Source: Dama dama (taxonomy: Eukaryota > Chordata > Mammalia > Artiodactyla > Cervidae). From it: DNA of 64,000 nt. Made by a program: the position numbers and the translations under genes. Shown here piece by piece: positions 44,743 to 57,342 of this stretch (positions within the stretch are counted from its first letter, which is position 1; the number at the start of each line of letters is the position of its first letter). The DNA is taken from positions 5,270,001-5,334,000 of the forward strand of contig NC_083714.1 of NCBI RefSeq assembly GCF_033118175.1. The letters run 5' to 3'. The notes under the pieces were generated by a model. That model made no database searches and had not been told where the DNA came from. It saw only the letters and a program-made list of their open reading frames with translations.

Positions 44743-44949
44743 GTTATTGTTGTTTAGTCGCTAAGTTATGTCTGACTCTTTTGCAACCCCATGAAACAGT
44801 AGCCTGCCAGGTTCTTCTGTCCATGAGATTTTCCAGGCAAGAGAACTGGAGTGTGTTGCCATTTCCTTCTCCAGGGGATCTTCCCTACCCTGGGATCGAA
44901 TTTGTGTTTCCTACATTGCAGGTGGATTCTATATCATTGAGCCACCTGT
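44743..44949 (-). mobile_element. Bov-tA SINE, antisense
   Basis: TATTGTTGTTTAGTCGCTAA to TCATTGAGCCACCTGTGAA; full length, inverted relative to its left neighbour. Confidence 0.9.
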
Positions 44950-44957
44950 GAATCCTG

Positions 44958-46412
44958 CTCAGTTCAGTTCAGTTCAGCTCAGTCACTCAGTCGTGTCCGA
45001 TTATGACCCCATGGACTGCAGCACACCAGGTTTCCCTGTCCATTACCAACTCCCAGAACTTATGCAAACTCATCCACTGACTCAGTGGTGCCATCCAACC
45101 ATCTCATCCTCTATCCTCCCTTTCTCCTGCCCTCAGTCTTACCCAGCATCAGGGTCTTTTCAAATCAGTCAGTTCTTCACATCAGGTGGCCAAAGTATTG
45201 GAGCTTCAGCTTCAGCATCAGTCCTTCCAATGAACACCCAGGACTGATTTCCTTTAGGATGGACTGGATGGATCTCCTTGCAGTCCAACGGATTTTCAAG
45301 AGTCATCTCCAACACCACAGTTCAAAGGCATCAATTCTTTGGCACTCAGTTTACTTTATACTCCAACTCTCACATCCATACATGACTACTGGAAAAACCA
45401 TAGTTTTGACTAGATGGACCTTTGTCAGCAAAGTAACGTCTCTGCTTTTTAATATGCTATCTAGGTTGGTCATAGCTTTTCTTCCAAGGAGCAAGCATCT
45501 TTTAATTTCATGGCTGCAGTCGCCATCTGAAGTGATTTTGGAGCCCAATAAAATAAAGTCTGTCACTGTTTCCACTGTTTCCCCATCTATTTGCCATGAA
45601 GTGCTGGGACCAGATGCCATGATCTTAGTTTTCTGAATGTTGAGTTTTAAGCCAACTTTTTCACTCTCCTCTTTCACTTTCATCAAGAGGCTCTTTAGTT
45701 CTTCGCTTTCTGCCACAAGGGTGGTGTTATCTGCATATCTGAGGTTAGTGATATTTCTCCCGGCAATCTTGATTCCAGCCTGTGCTTCATCCAGCCCAGC
45801 ATTTCGCATGATATACTCTGAATAGAAGTTAAATAAGCAGGGTGATGATATACAGCCTTGATGTACTCCTTTCCCAATTTGGAACCAGTCTGTTGTTCCA
45901 TGTCCAGTTCTAACTGTTGCTTCTTGACCTGCATACAGATTTATTCGGACGCAAGTCAGGTTGTCTGGTATTCCCATCTCTTGAAGAATTTTCCATAGTT
46001 TGTTGTGGTCTACACAGTCAAAGGCTTTGGTATAGTCAGTAAAGTAGAAGTAGATGTTTTTCTGGAACTCTCTTGCTTTTTTGATGATTCAACGGATGTT
46101 GGCAATTTGATCTCTGGTTCCTTTGCCTTTTCTAAATCCAGCTTGAACATCTGGAAGTTCACGGTTCATGTACTGTTGAAGCCTAGCTTGGAGAATTTTG
46201 AGCATTATTTTACTAATGTGTGAGATGAGTGCAATTGTGCAGTGGTCCGAACATTCTTTGGCACTGCCCTTCTTTGGAATTGAAGTGAAAACTGACCTTT
46301 TCTAGTCCTGTGGCCACTGCTGAGTTTTCCAAATTTGCTGGCATATTGAGTGCAGCACTTTCACAGCATCATCTTTTAAGATTTGAAATAGCTCAACTGG
46401 AATTCCATCACC
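44958..46412 (-). mobile_element. BovB LINE, 1.45 kb, antisense
   Basis: From the terminus (CAGTTCAGTTCAGTTCAGCTC) back through the C-terminus and RT. The - strand frame 45351-45977 (208 codons) keeps the RT segment with FQIGKGVHQGC, a YADNTTL box (active copies have YADD) and KRCLLLGRKAMTNLDS. The missing second Asp, plus a stop upstream, make it inactive. It is the best-preserved RT in the window and lies in a VAMP7 intron in VAMP7 sense. Confidence 0.92.
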
Positions 46413-46746
46413 ATGTACAGTATGAACCCCATGAACAGTATGAGAACCCCATGAGCAGTATGAAAAGGGAAGCCTGTTACAGGGGTATAAGCACATATAT
46501 AAAAAATAACTGAGCTACACATTATTAATAGTACACTTGCTGTACTTTGCTGTATTTGTTATTCTTCCATAAAAAGAGGCAGCAGTTAGTTAATTAATAC
46601 CTTTTTTTATTCTGGGTCATTCAATCAACAAACTTAAGAAGGGGTTTTTTTTTTTTTTTTTTTTTTTTTTGAAAACTGCAGACTCTACTAGTACTGGTCA
46701 AACACAGGCAACTCTGGTTAAATAGGGTCATCTCCAGGGATTAAGG
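46413..46746. other. Unassigned intronic DNA with poly(T)
   Basis: A small repeat of CCCATGA(A/G)CAGTATGA units at about 46428-46460 and a T-run of about 24 bases at 46647-46670. No gene. Confidence 0.6.
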
Positions 46747-46960
46747 GGGCTTCCCAAGTGGCTCAGTGGTAAAGTATCTGCTCACCAATGCAGGAGACAC
46801 CAGTTTGATCCTTGGGTCAGGAATATCTCCTGGAAAAGGAAATGGCAACCCACTCCAATATTCTTCTGTGGGAAATCCCATGGACAGAGAAGCCTGGTGG
46901 GGCAATAGTCCATAGGGTCGCAAAGAATCAGACACGACTGGGTGACTAAATAATAACAAC
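46747..46960 (+). mobile_element. Bov-tA SINE
   Basis: GGCTTCCCAAGTGGCTCAGT to GACACGACTGGGTGACTAAA; full length. A short (GTGA)n follows at about 46993-47012. Confidence 0.9.
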
Positions 46961-47249
46961 CAGGGATCAGGAATAACTAAGAGATGGACTGAGTGAGTGA
47001 GTGAGTGAGTGATAGTCACTCAGTTGTGTCTGATGGACTGGAAGTACCAAAAAATCTGCCAGCAGATTTACAATCAGATAACGTGTCTTCCCTCTTTGTC
47101 CCCAAGCAATGGTTTACAAAGTGAGACATTACAGAACCCTGGTGTTTTGACTTCCTCTATGGTTCCACCCTTCCTTCAATTTCCATGTACTTTGGCTAAA
47201 GACCACACTATTCTCCTAAGACCCACTGTTAACAGATGTCCCTATAAAA

Positions 47250-47495
47250 CTAACAATGAACCTTTAAATAGCTCTTACTATATATATGACACTGTGTTAC
47301 GGACTTTGCATGCATTGTGTGCTATAATCCTCAAAATACTATGAAAAAGCTACATCTCCATTTTATATATGATGATTGGAGGCACAGAGAGGTTAAGTAA
47401 CTTGCCTAAGGTCACACAACTAGCAAGTGGCAGAGATGGGATTCAGTCTCAGGCAACAGACTCTAGAGCTTGTGCTGTAAACCACTACAATCTAG
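47250..47495 (+). mobile_element. MIR SINE
   Basis: Core words AGGCACAGAGAGGTTAAGTA, CTTGCCTAAGGTCACACAAC and GGCAGAGATGGGATTCA. Ancient mammalian element. Confidence 0.85.
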
Positions 47496-48154
47496 CTGTC
47501 AGTAAGAATGAACAAGATCACTCGTTTATATCTGTTTCAAGGTACAAACTTCTACTCTTCATGCAAATTTGTAGATTCAAACTGTGACTGATCTCTGCCC
47601 TCCTTCTATTCACTATCTATTCACTCTTTCTATATCTATCATCTTTCTTCAAAACTTTCATCTGCTAACCAAATGGAAAATGCAGAGACACACATTAACT
47701 GCAGCAAGAGTAGGTTATAGGGACATGTCAATCTCTGCCTCTTGCTTAATACAGGGAAAAGTCAAGCTCTCATGGTAAGCAAGAAAGTGACTTTACTGTC
47801 TGGTTTTCAGCATTCATCATGGGTCACAAGTGGCCTGTACTTTTGTTCTGTGTGTTACAAAATGTACACTTCTACGCAGATGAAGTGCTAAGTTATGTAG
47901 GCACCAATCCAAAGCTTTAAAAAAAATGTTCTTTTACACTGAGTATATTTTCCAAACAAAAGCTTCCTTAATGGCTATTAATGAGTTGTGGGTTTTTCTA
48001 TGCCTCATTGTTATCCTCATCTTCACAAAGTAGTCACGTAATGGGGGTTAGAAAGGAAAAAAAACTCCACTAAAGTATCAATTTTAAGACATTTCCCTAT
48101 TATTTTAGCCATTAACCACAGTATCTCTACAATACTATCATATTCCATACTTAC
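47496..48154. other. VAMP7 intron just 3-prime of the 68-base exon
   Basis: Single-copy-looking DNA; no repeat recognised. Frames at 47369-47778 (+) are not supported. Confidence 0.45.
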
Positions 48155-48222
48155 CGAATCCACAAGATTTTCTGTTTTATCTATTAGCAATTCCAATCTT
48201 TCGCCTCGCTGAGCTACCAGAT
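48155..48222 (-). CDS. VAMP7: VAMP7 internal coding exon (C-terminal half of SNARE motif)
   Basis: 68 bases encoding the split Asp plus LVAQRGERLELLIDKTENL and VDS (about residues 145-167). Acceptor TTTTCAG and donor GTAAGT flank it. The residues are the heptad-patterned C-terminal SNARE layers of VAMP7, downstream of the zero-layer Arg. Confidence 0.97.
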
Positions 48223-48395
48223 CTGAAAATGTCAGGAAAAGAAAAAATATCATGTTTATATTACAAAATTGCTAATTCTGGCTTTAACACAAATCTGATT
48301 TTAATTATAGCTGGTATTCATGACAACTCATATTTACTAAAAAAGCACTTAAATCTTCAAGAAATAAAAGATTGTACTCAACTCTGGCAGACATA

Positions 48396-48598
48396 AGGGT
48401 TTCCCAGGTGGCTCAGTGGTAAAGAATCTGCCTGCCAAGCAGGAGATGCTGGTTTGATTCCTGGTTAGGGAAGATACCCTGGAGGAGGAAATGGCAACCC
48501 ACTCCAGTTTCTTGCCTGGGAATCCCATGGACAAAGGAGCCTGGTGGGCTACAGTCCAGAGTTGCAAAGAGCCAGACAAGACTGAGCAAAGGGGTGTA
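48396..48598 (+). mobile_element. Bov-tA SINE
   Basis: GGGTTTCCCAGGTGGCTCAG to CCAGACAAGACTGAGCAAAG, about 170 bases upstream (in VAMP7 sense) of the exon at 48155-48222. Confidence 0.88.
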
Positions 48599-48754
48599 CA
48601 CATTAGACACAAACAGATAAATGAATGGGCATGATTGTGTTTCAGTGAAACTCTATGTAAAAAGACAGGCCAGATTTGATGCAAGAGCTGTAGTTTGCAA
48701 ACACCTAAATGAAGGGTACGATCTGAGAGTAAAAACAAATAAGAGGTGGACATT

Positions 48755-51700
48755 TCCAGAATCACAGTGTGAGGTCCTGCCCAGAGTGTCTCTCCAATAA
48801 AACCATCACAACTGGTAAAAATTAGGAAAAAACAAAAACAATTCAAAGTCTGTGAAAACTGTGACTGTCCTAAGGGCATACAGCAAATGGAGAAACATTT
48901 ATACAAGAAAATCAATGAACTCTCAGTGAGAACAGTGAGAGTCTCGGGCATTTGAGCTACGATCTACTTCATCCTTCAGTTCAGTAAAATGGCAGCTCTA
49001 CTTCTGGCAAATAAAGCCTGGGAGCTCTCTTTTCCCTCAGGTCCCATTCAAAAGCTATGCTTTCTCCCCATGAGGGGCAACTCATCAACATTACTCCTCC
49101 TTCCTCACCCCAGCCCCAGGTCCGTGAGGCAGAAGCTCTATTCAAGCATGGCATGGATGGTAGGTGTGAGGGCTCCTCCCTCTACCAAGCCCCCCCAACA
49201 CACAGGGCAGAAGCTCTTCCACAGGAGGTAGGACAAGAACTCTGGGCTGTGAGTGCCCCTGCCCTGACATAACTCATAGAGCAGAGGTTCCACACTGGAA
49301 GGGGGCAAGCCAAGAAGACCGGGTTTACCCAGCACTCCAATGGCAGAGCAAGGGTGTCACTCTAGGAGAAGCACTTTGCTGCCCGTATCCACAGCATGAG
49401 AGCAGTGGTTCATAGATTGTTCCCAAGGGGAAAGGCAGGCCTTAGGAACAGATCTTCCCTGAGAGTTCAGACTTTATTTGGAACAGAGTATGGGCAAGTT
49501 CAAGCCTAAGGGTGCTGTCAAAAACAATGTTGTACACCCATGGCTGATTCATGTCAATGTATGGCAAAAACCACTACAATACTGTAAAGTAATTAGCCTC
49601 CAATTAAAATAAATCAATTAATCAAAAAATAAAAAATAAAAATTTAGAAAAAACAATGGAGATTTTGGATGTAAGCAATGATAATGAAGCTGGTAGCTTC
49701 ATGAGAATAACAAGTTAAACTATGGGATAGCTGGACGTTAACAGAGAGTATTGGGGGAAGAATCAGCTAAGAAGAACCCTCCTGAAGTCAAAACAAACAC
49801 CTAAGACTAGCTGCAAAGACAAAGAAACACAAACCTAATTAGATCACTGGAGGAATTTATGTCTGGGGAACTGTGAGAAAAATAAAAATAGAGCAACTAG
49901 CCTGCAATTAGTGGAGGCTAACAGCTGGGTGAGATACTACAAAGGCAGGCTTAATAGTGAGATCAGGAAAAGAAACCAAGAGAACTCTGCCATTCCAGGG
50001 TGACTGTGGGCATGCCCAAGGCTGTTCCCTCTGAGAAGTGACATTGGAGGCTGCACACTGTGGGAGAAACAGACTTCAAAGAAAAACTCCTACACAAGTA
50101 AACAACAAACCCTGAGAGTTGGGAAATAGAGCCCAGAGTTGCTACATTATCTAAACTGTCCAATTTTTCAAAAAAAATATGAGAGATGAAAAGAAACAGG
50201 GAAGTGTGATCCAGACACAGAAAAAAGAACAGACATGGGGGAGCTCAGCTGTTTCACTCAACAAGAGAATGAAATTAGAAATCAGTAACAGAAGAAAAAC
50301 TTATGAGATGAAGTAAAAGCAGTGCACAGAAGGAAATTTATAGCAGCAAGCACCTACATTAAAGAGAAAATGTTATAGACTGAACTGCATCCCTACAAAT
50401 TCATATAATGAAGCCCTAACCCCTAATTCAGAGATGGGGCTTTTGGGAAATCATTAGGTTTAGATAAGGTCATGCAGGATTATGATGAGGTTCATGTCCT
50501 TCTAAGAAGAGACACCAGAGAGCTTGTTCCCTGTTTTATTTCCAGCCATCTGAGGACACAGTGATAAGGCGCAATCTGCAAGCTGGGAAGACAGTTCCCA
50601 CCAGAACCCAACCATGCAGGCACCCTGATCTTGGATTTCCAGTTTCCAGAACTCTGAGAAAATCACTTTCTGTTGTTTAAGCTACCCAGTCTGTGGTACT
50701 TTTTATAGTACTCTAAGTTGACTAAGACAAAAGATCTCAAATTAATAACCTATCTTTTTACCTTAAGGAACTGGAAAAAGAAGAGCAAACTAAATCCAAA
50801 GCTAAAAAGGAGAAGCAGATAATAAACATTAGAGCAGAAAAAATATCAGCAAAACAACAGAGAAATCAATGAAACCAAAAGTAGGTTTGAAAACATCAAC
50901 AAAACTGACAAATATTTGCATAAACAGACCAAAAAAAAAGAAAGCAAATTATCAAATTACTGAAATAATCACTATCAACTTCACAGAAATGAAAGGGATC
51001 CTAAGAGAATACTATGAACAAGAGTATGTCAACACATTAGAAAAATGAAATGGATAAATTCCTAAGAAGACACAAACCACCTAAACAGACTCAAGAAGAA
51101 ATAGAATATCTGAACAGAGCTACAACAAAGAAAGATATTCAATCTGTAATTCTTAAACTTTGCACAAACAGAAGTACAGGCACAGATGGCTTTAAGGGTG
51201 AATTCTACCAAACATTTCAAGAATGAATACCAATTTTCACAAATTTTTATAAAAATAGAAGAAGAGGGAATACTCACAACTTATCCAATGAAGTCAGTAA
51301 CAGTCTAGTATCAAAACCAGACAAAGATATTACAAGAAAATAATACATCAATGTATCTTATGAATATACATAAAAAAGCCCTCAGTTAAGTACTGGTAAA
51401 ATGAATCCAGCAAGATATAAAAACGATTATAAACCATGATGAAGTGGCATTTGTTTCAGAAATGCAAGGTTACTTTCATATTCAAAAATCAATGACTGCA
51501 ATGTATTAATAAAATAAAGGACAATACAACATGAACATCTCAACAGATGCAAAAAGCACTTGATAAAATCCAACACCTTTACATGATAACTCAACAAACA
51601 AGAAATAGAAGGAAATTTCCAGAATCTGATGAATGGCACCTATGAAAGAACCACAGCTAACATCATACATAACTGTGAAAGTCTTCCTAAGATTAGGAAT

Positions 51701-52090
51701 AAGACAAGCATATCCACTGTTGCTGCTTTTATGCAACACTGTACCAGAGGTTCTAGTTAGGGCAATTAGACAGGAGAAAGAAATGAAAAATTATCAAGAT
51801 TGGAAAGGAAGAATTAAAACTATATTTTCCAATGGTATGATCCTGTACATATAAAATCATAAGGAATGATTAAAATAAATGAGTTCAACAAGGTTGTACA
51901 AGATCAAAATACAAAAAACCAACTGTATTGCTATACAAAAGCAATGAAAAATCCAAGAATGAAAGAAAAATTCCATTTACAATAGCATAAAAAATGGAAA
52001 CAAGGCAAGAAAGATGATGGAAGAGAAATATTATTAAAAAGAATTAATTCTGCTCATCAAAAATGGTAAGAAAGACTTTATTCAAGACTA
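48755..52090 (+). mobile_element. Old L1, 5-prime region and ORF2 part, with two insertions
   Basis: 48755-50365 has L1 5-prime UTR character, and 50270-50365 plus 50733-52090 carry ORF2 words (AGAAGAGCAAACTAAATCC, AATTCCTAAGAAGACACAAAC, TACCAGAGGTTCTAGTTAG). It is interrupted by an L1 tail (about 49530-49645, GTAATTAGCCTCCAATTAAA) and by a MaLR LTR (50366-50732). All frames are broken. Confidence 0.65.
50366..50732 (+). mobile_element. MaLR LTR (MLT1/MST-like) inside L1
   Basis: TGTTATAGACTGAACTGCAT to TGTGGTACTTTTTATAGTAC. The flanking L1 sequence resumes at about 50733 (GATCTCAAATTAATAACC), so it is a nested insertion. Confidence 0.85.
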
Positions 52091-52097
52091 CTGCAAC

Positions 52098-52220
52098 AGG
52101 GACTTCCCTGGCAGTTCTGTGGTTGAGTCTATGCTTCCAATGACAGTGCATTGGTTTGATCCCTGGTAGGGGAACTAAGATCCCACACACCATGTGGTGC
52201 AGCAAAAAAAAAAAAAAAAA
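52098..52220 (+). mobile_element. tRNA-Glu-derived SINE with A-tail
   Basis: GGGACTTCCCTGGCAGTTCT to CACCATGTGGTGCAGC then about 18 A. A short cetartiodactyl tRNA-Glu SINE. Confidence 0.85.
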
Positions 52221-54422
52221 AGCACTACTGCAATAGAGGAGAGAGAGTGAGCTCAACTCTGAATACAACAAGGAAAAGTGGGGTGATGTCAGCAACATAG
52301 TGGCATAAGACATTCCTTCTTTTCTCCCTCCTTTTAAGCAACTAATTAGACATCTATCCATGAACAAGAGTCTCTCTGTTAGAATTTTAGGGTCCAACAT
52401 CATATGCCAAGAGCCCTGGGAGGATTCTCATCCACCTATACATTGGTAACAGGCAGACAGACCATCACATGGGCTGTAGAATCAGCAGGACTGGTGATTT
52501 GCCCCAACCCCTCTTGGTCATGGTGGGGTTAGGGAAAATCTGAATAGTGCTGACTTGGGCAGGCACCCAAGGACAAAAGAGAATTTGTAGAAGTTCGGCC
52601 TTGCTGAGGGAGAGTCCAGCATGCCACTTGAGCAAAACAAAACAAATTTGAGGCTGGATTTCCATGACTGTGGGGAGGGGGAATGGAGGCGATCAGGAAA
52701 GAAGCAGGTAAGAATATCAAACATTATCAAAGGATATGGTTCCTCATGATTGTGTTCAGGACTTCAGCAGAAAGTCCATTCACAAGTTTATGGGAAACCC
52801 TCACCCCGTGATCCCTTCACCAGTCCCATAATCACCTTCAATGCCCAGAGTGCAAGACTCACACCTCTCCCCCCTCTCCAGCTATCTCCTTATATATACT
52901 CCTGAGTTCAGTGGCAAGAGCAAGCTCCAATAAAAAGAGTGCTCTCAAAGTATCTGACCAGGGTCTGTGTGCAACGGAGAAACCATAAACTTGAGTTGTA
53001 GTGCTACCTTCGGCAAAACAAAAGAGATGTTTCTAGCAGACACCCTGGTGAGCTGTAAGACCAGAGAAGACACAAAAGCTTAAAAATTATGCCACAAGAG
53101 GGAGCAAGAAGCATGGAGCATGGTATGTCAACACAAAGTCAGAGAACATCCCAGATATAACAGGATTTATGAATAGAATTTCCCACCTGAAGGGAACTAA
53201 TAAAGATGTGAGGAGATGTCTGATACTTCGTATATGAAAGCAGTGACACAAAACTCCAAGGAAGATGAAGAATTAAGAAAACACATGACATCACCAAAAG
53301 ATAATCATTCACCAATAACCAAAATCAAAGACATGAAATTTTGTGATTTAGCTGATAAAGAATTCAAAACAGCAGTTTTGAAGAAACCAAAGAGCAGCAA
53401 GAAAACACAGAGAGACAATTCAACAAAATAAGGAAAACAGTACATGAACAAAATCTGAAATTTAATGGAGAGATAGAAATCATGCAAAAGAACTAAACAA
53501 ATTCTGGAGCTGAAGAATTCAATGAATGAGATGAAAAATGCAATAGAGAGCATCTATCTCAGAATAGACTGAGTGGAAGATACAACAAATGAGCTAGAGG
53601 ACAGGAAATCTGAAGTTAAAGGATAACAAAGAAAAAATAATGGAAAAGGATGAAGAAAGCCTATGTGATCTATAGGATTCCATCAAGCATACACATATTA
53701 GAATAACTGGGGTTCCAGAGGGAAAAGAGAGGGATAAAAGGCAGAAAAGTAGCTGAGAACTTCCCAAACTTGAGAGACTTGGACATCCAAATTCATGATG
53801 CTAATCACCCTTTTATCTTAATGCAAAAAGACTTTATTAAGATAAATCATAATGATATTGTCAAAAAAACAAAGATAAAGAGAAATCCTAAAAGCAGCCA
53901 GAGAAAAAGACTGTTACCTACAAAAGAATCCCCATTAGGTTATCAGCAGTTTTCTCAGCAGAAACCCTACAAGCCAGGAGAGAGCAGAATGACACATTAA
54001 AAATGTTGAATGAAAAACATTGCCAGCCAAGAATAGTACAGAAAAGTTATCCTTCAGATATGAAGGAGGAAAACAGACATCCCCAGACAAACAAAATCTG
54101 AGGGATTTCATCACCACCAGACTCGCAATGCAGAAATGCTGAAAGGAAAAGATGCTAAATAGTGACATGAAGACATATAAAAATATATAATACACTGGTA
54201 AAGGTAAATACGCTGATTTAGAAGACTAATTCTGTAATATGATGGTGTGTTAAAAAACTATAGCATAAAACTTAAAGCAAAAGAGTATTAAAAATAACTA
54301 CAGCTACTATATTTGTTAATGAATACACAATATAAAAAGAGGCAAAGTGTGATAGCAAAAATATAAGAGGGACAGAAAATGGGTGGAGCTTTTGTATGCA
54401 AAGTTAAGTTGCTATCAGTTTT

Positions 54423-54624
54423 TTTTTCCATTTATTTTTATTAGTTGGAGGCGAATTACTTTACAATATTGTAGTGGTTTTTGTCATACATTGACATGAA
54501 TCAGCCATGGATTTACATGTATTCCCCATCCCGATCCCCCCTCCCACCTTCCTCTCCACCCGATTCCTCTGGGTCTACCCAGTGCACCACAGATCACCAG
54601 CCCAGGCTGGATACATGAGACAAG
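54423..54624 (-). mobile_element. L1 3-prime end, antisense, with target-site duplication
   Basis: Reversed ruminant L1 tail (TTAGTTGGAGGCGAATTACT to CACCAGCCCAGGC). TGCTATCAGTTTT flanks it at 54410-54422 and 54625-54637, showing insertion into the older L1. Confidence 0.85.
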
Positions 54625-55080
54625 TGCTATCAGTTTTAAATGGGCTGCTTCATCTATAAGATTCTTTATTTAAGCCCAATGGAAGCCATAAAACAAAAGT
54701 CTATATCAGACTCACAGAAGACAAAGAAAGGGGAAATAGAGGACACTACTACAGAAAATCACCAATTTTTAAAAATTAAGCAGAAATAGATGAAAAACGG
54801 AACAATAAAACTATAAAACAGCCAGAAAGCAATGAATTAGATGCAATCAGTAAGGCTTTTCATATCAATAATTAATCAAACTATAAATAGATTGAATTCA
54901 CCAATCAAAAGGCACAGAGTCGTTGGACAGATTAGAAAAAAAAAAAGGAAGACCCAACTATATACTGCCTCCAAGAGACTCATTTCAGACTGAAGTACAC
55001 ACACAGACTCAAAGTGAAGGAATGGGAAAACATATTCCATGCAAGTTGAAACCAAAAGAAAGTGGGGATAACTATACTTA

Positions 55081-55814
55081 GTCAATTAGTCAGTTCATTC
55101 ACTCAGTTGTGTCCGACTCTTTGCGACCCCATGAATCGCAGCACGCCAGGCCTCCCTGTCCATCACAAACTCCTGGACTTCACTCAAACTCATGCCCACT
55201 GAGTCGGTGATGCCATCCATCCATCTCATCCTCTGCTGTCCCCTTCTCCTCCTGCCCTCAATCTTTCCCAGCATCAGGGTCTTTTTAAATGAGTCAGCTT
55301 TTCACATCAGGTGGCCAAAGTATTGGTGTTTCAGCTTCAGCATCAGCCCTTCCAATGAACACCCAGGACTGATCTCCTTTAGGATGGACTGGTTGGATCT
55401 CCTTGCAGTCCAAGGGACTCTCAACAGTCTTCTCCAACACCACAGTTCAAAAGCATCAATTTTTCGGCGCTCAGCTTTCTTCACAGTCCAACTCTCATAT
55501 TCATACATGACCACTGGAAAAACCATAGCCTTGACCAGACAGACCTTTGTTGGCAAAGTAATGTCTCTGGCTTTTTAATATGCTGTCTAGGTTGGTCACA
55601 ACTTTCCTTCCAAGGAGTAAGTGTCTTTTAATTTCATGGCTGCAGTCACCATCTGCAGTGATTTTGGAGCCCCAAAAAAAAAAAGTCTGACACTGTCTCC
55701 ACTGTCTCCCCATCTATTTCCCATGAGGTAATGGATCCAGATGCCATGATCTTAGTTTTCTGAATGTTAAGCTTTAAGCCAACTTTTTCACTCTCCTCTT
55801 TCACTTTATAGTAT
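55081..55814 (-). mobile_element. BovB LINE, 5-prime truncated, with 12-base target-site duplication
   Basis: Reversed BovB from its terminus into the RT/C-terminal region. TAACTATACTTA flanks it at 55069-55080 and 55815-55826. It holds the C-terminal frames on the - strand (55302-55556, 55501-55713). Low divergence from the other BovB copies suggests a fairly young insertion. Confidence 0.92.
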
Positions 55815-55847
55815 TAACTATACTTAAGATCACACAAAATAAGATTG

Positions 55848-55987
55848 TACATGGAATTCTCTAGGCCAGAATACTGGAGTGGATAGCCTTTCCTTTCTCC
55901 AGGGGATCTTCCCAAACCAGGGATCGAACCCAGGTCTCCCACATTGCAGGCAGAGTCTTTACTAGCTGAGCCAAAAGGGAAGCCCCC
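55848..55987 (-). mobile_element. Bov-tA SINE, partial, antisense
   Basis: CATGGAATTCTCTAGGCCAG to the head GAGCCAAAAGGGAAGCCC; the 3-prime part is lacking. Confidence 0.85.
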
Positions 55988-57074
55988 CAAAATGGTATTA
56001 AGAGACAAATAAGGTCATCATAAAATAATAAAGTGGTCAATTCATTAAGAAGATATTAACAATCACATTGATATGCTCATACAACATCAGAGAACCTAAT
56101 TATTTCTGGCTAATATTAAAAGATCTGAATGGAGAAACAGACAATACAATAATATCAGCGGACTTCAATACCCTCCTCAGCAATGAATAGGTCATCCAGA
56201 CAGAAAATCAAAACAGAAATACTGGATTTGAAACATACATTAGACCAAGTGAACCTAACAGACATGTAAAAAACATTCCATCCAACAGCAGCAGAATACA
56301 CATTCTTCTCAAGTACACACAGAACATTCTCCAGGATAGACTACATGATATGATACAAAGCAAGTCTTAACTAATTTAAGAAGATTGAGCCATACTATCT
56401 TTTCTGTCCACAATGGCATGAAACTAGAAATCAACACTAAAAGAAAAGTAGAAAATCTTCAAATATGTGGAACTTAAATAACACACCTAAACAACCAATG
56501 GGTCAAAAAATAAATCAAAATGGAAATAAAAAAAAACTTCAAACAAATAAAAATGGAAAGACAACACACTAAAACATATAGGATGGTGCAAAAACAGTAT
56601 GAAAGGGAAATTTATAGTGATAAATGAATATATTAAAAAATTAGAAAGCTTTCAAATAAGCAACTAAACTTTACAATTCAAGGAATCAGAAAAAGAACAA
56701 AGTAAGCCCAAAATTAGCATAAGAAAGGAAATAACAAAACTTATGGTGGAAATTAACTGAAATAGAGGCCAAAAAATGCAACAGAAAATACCAAGAAAAC
56801 TACGAGCTGGTTTTCTGAAAAGATAAACAAAATTGACAAAGCTATGGCTAGACTAAGAGGACCCAAATAAATAAAACCAGAAATAAAAGAGAAGACATCA
56901 CAACTGATAGCTCAGAAATACAAAGAATCATTAGAGACTACTATGAATAGTTATACGCCAACAAACTGGATAACCTAGAAGAAATGAATACATTCCTAGA
57001 AACATACAGCCTACCAAGACTGAATCAGAAAGAAAGAAACTATGAACATTCTAATAATGAATAAAGAGACTGAA

Positions 57075-57342
57075 AGTGAAAGTTGCTCAGTCATGTCCGC
57101 CTCTTTGCCACCCCATGGACTATACAGTCCATGGAATTCTCCAGGCCAGGGTACTGGAGTGGGTAGCCTTTCCCTTCTCCAGGGGATCTTCCCAGCCTAG
57201 GGATCAAACCCAGGTCTCCTGCATTGCAGGCGGATTCTTTACCAGCTGAGCCACAAGGGAATCCCAAGAATACTGAAGTGGGTAGCCTATCCTTTCTCCT
57301 GGGAATCTTCCCAACCCAGGAATTGAACCAGGGTCTCCAAAG
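57075..57342 (-). mobile_element. Bov-tA SINE with extra partial unit, antisense, with target-site duplication
   Basis: A full unit (57077-57263) is followed by a second partial unit (57268-57337). The pair is flanked by GAGACTGAA at 57066-57074 and 57343-57351 inside L1 ORF2. Confidence 0.85.

Noticed and set aside
45085..45636. 183-codon frame on + in BovB
   Set aside because: An antisense shadow of the BovB ORF2 C-terminus, a pattern repeated at the other antisense BovB copies (for example 55192-55578).
48349..48951. 200-codon frame on -
   Set aside because: About half is reversed Bov-tA SINE and the rest is intronic L1-like DNA; no conserved domain.
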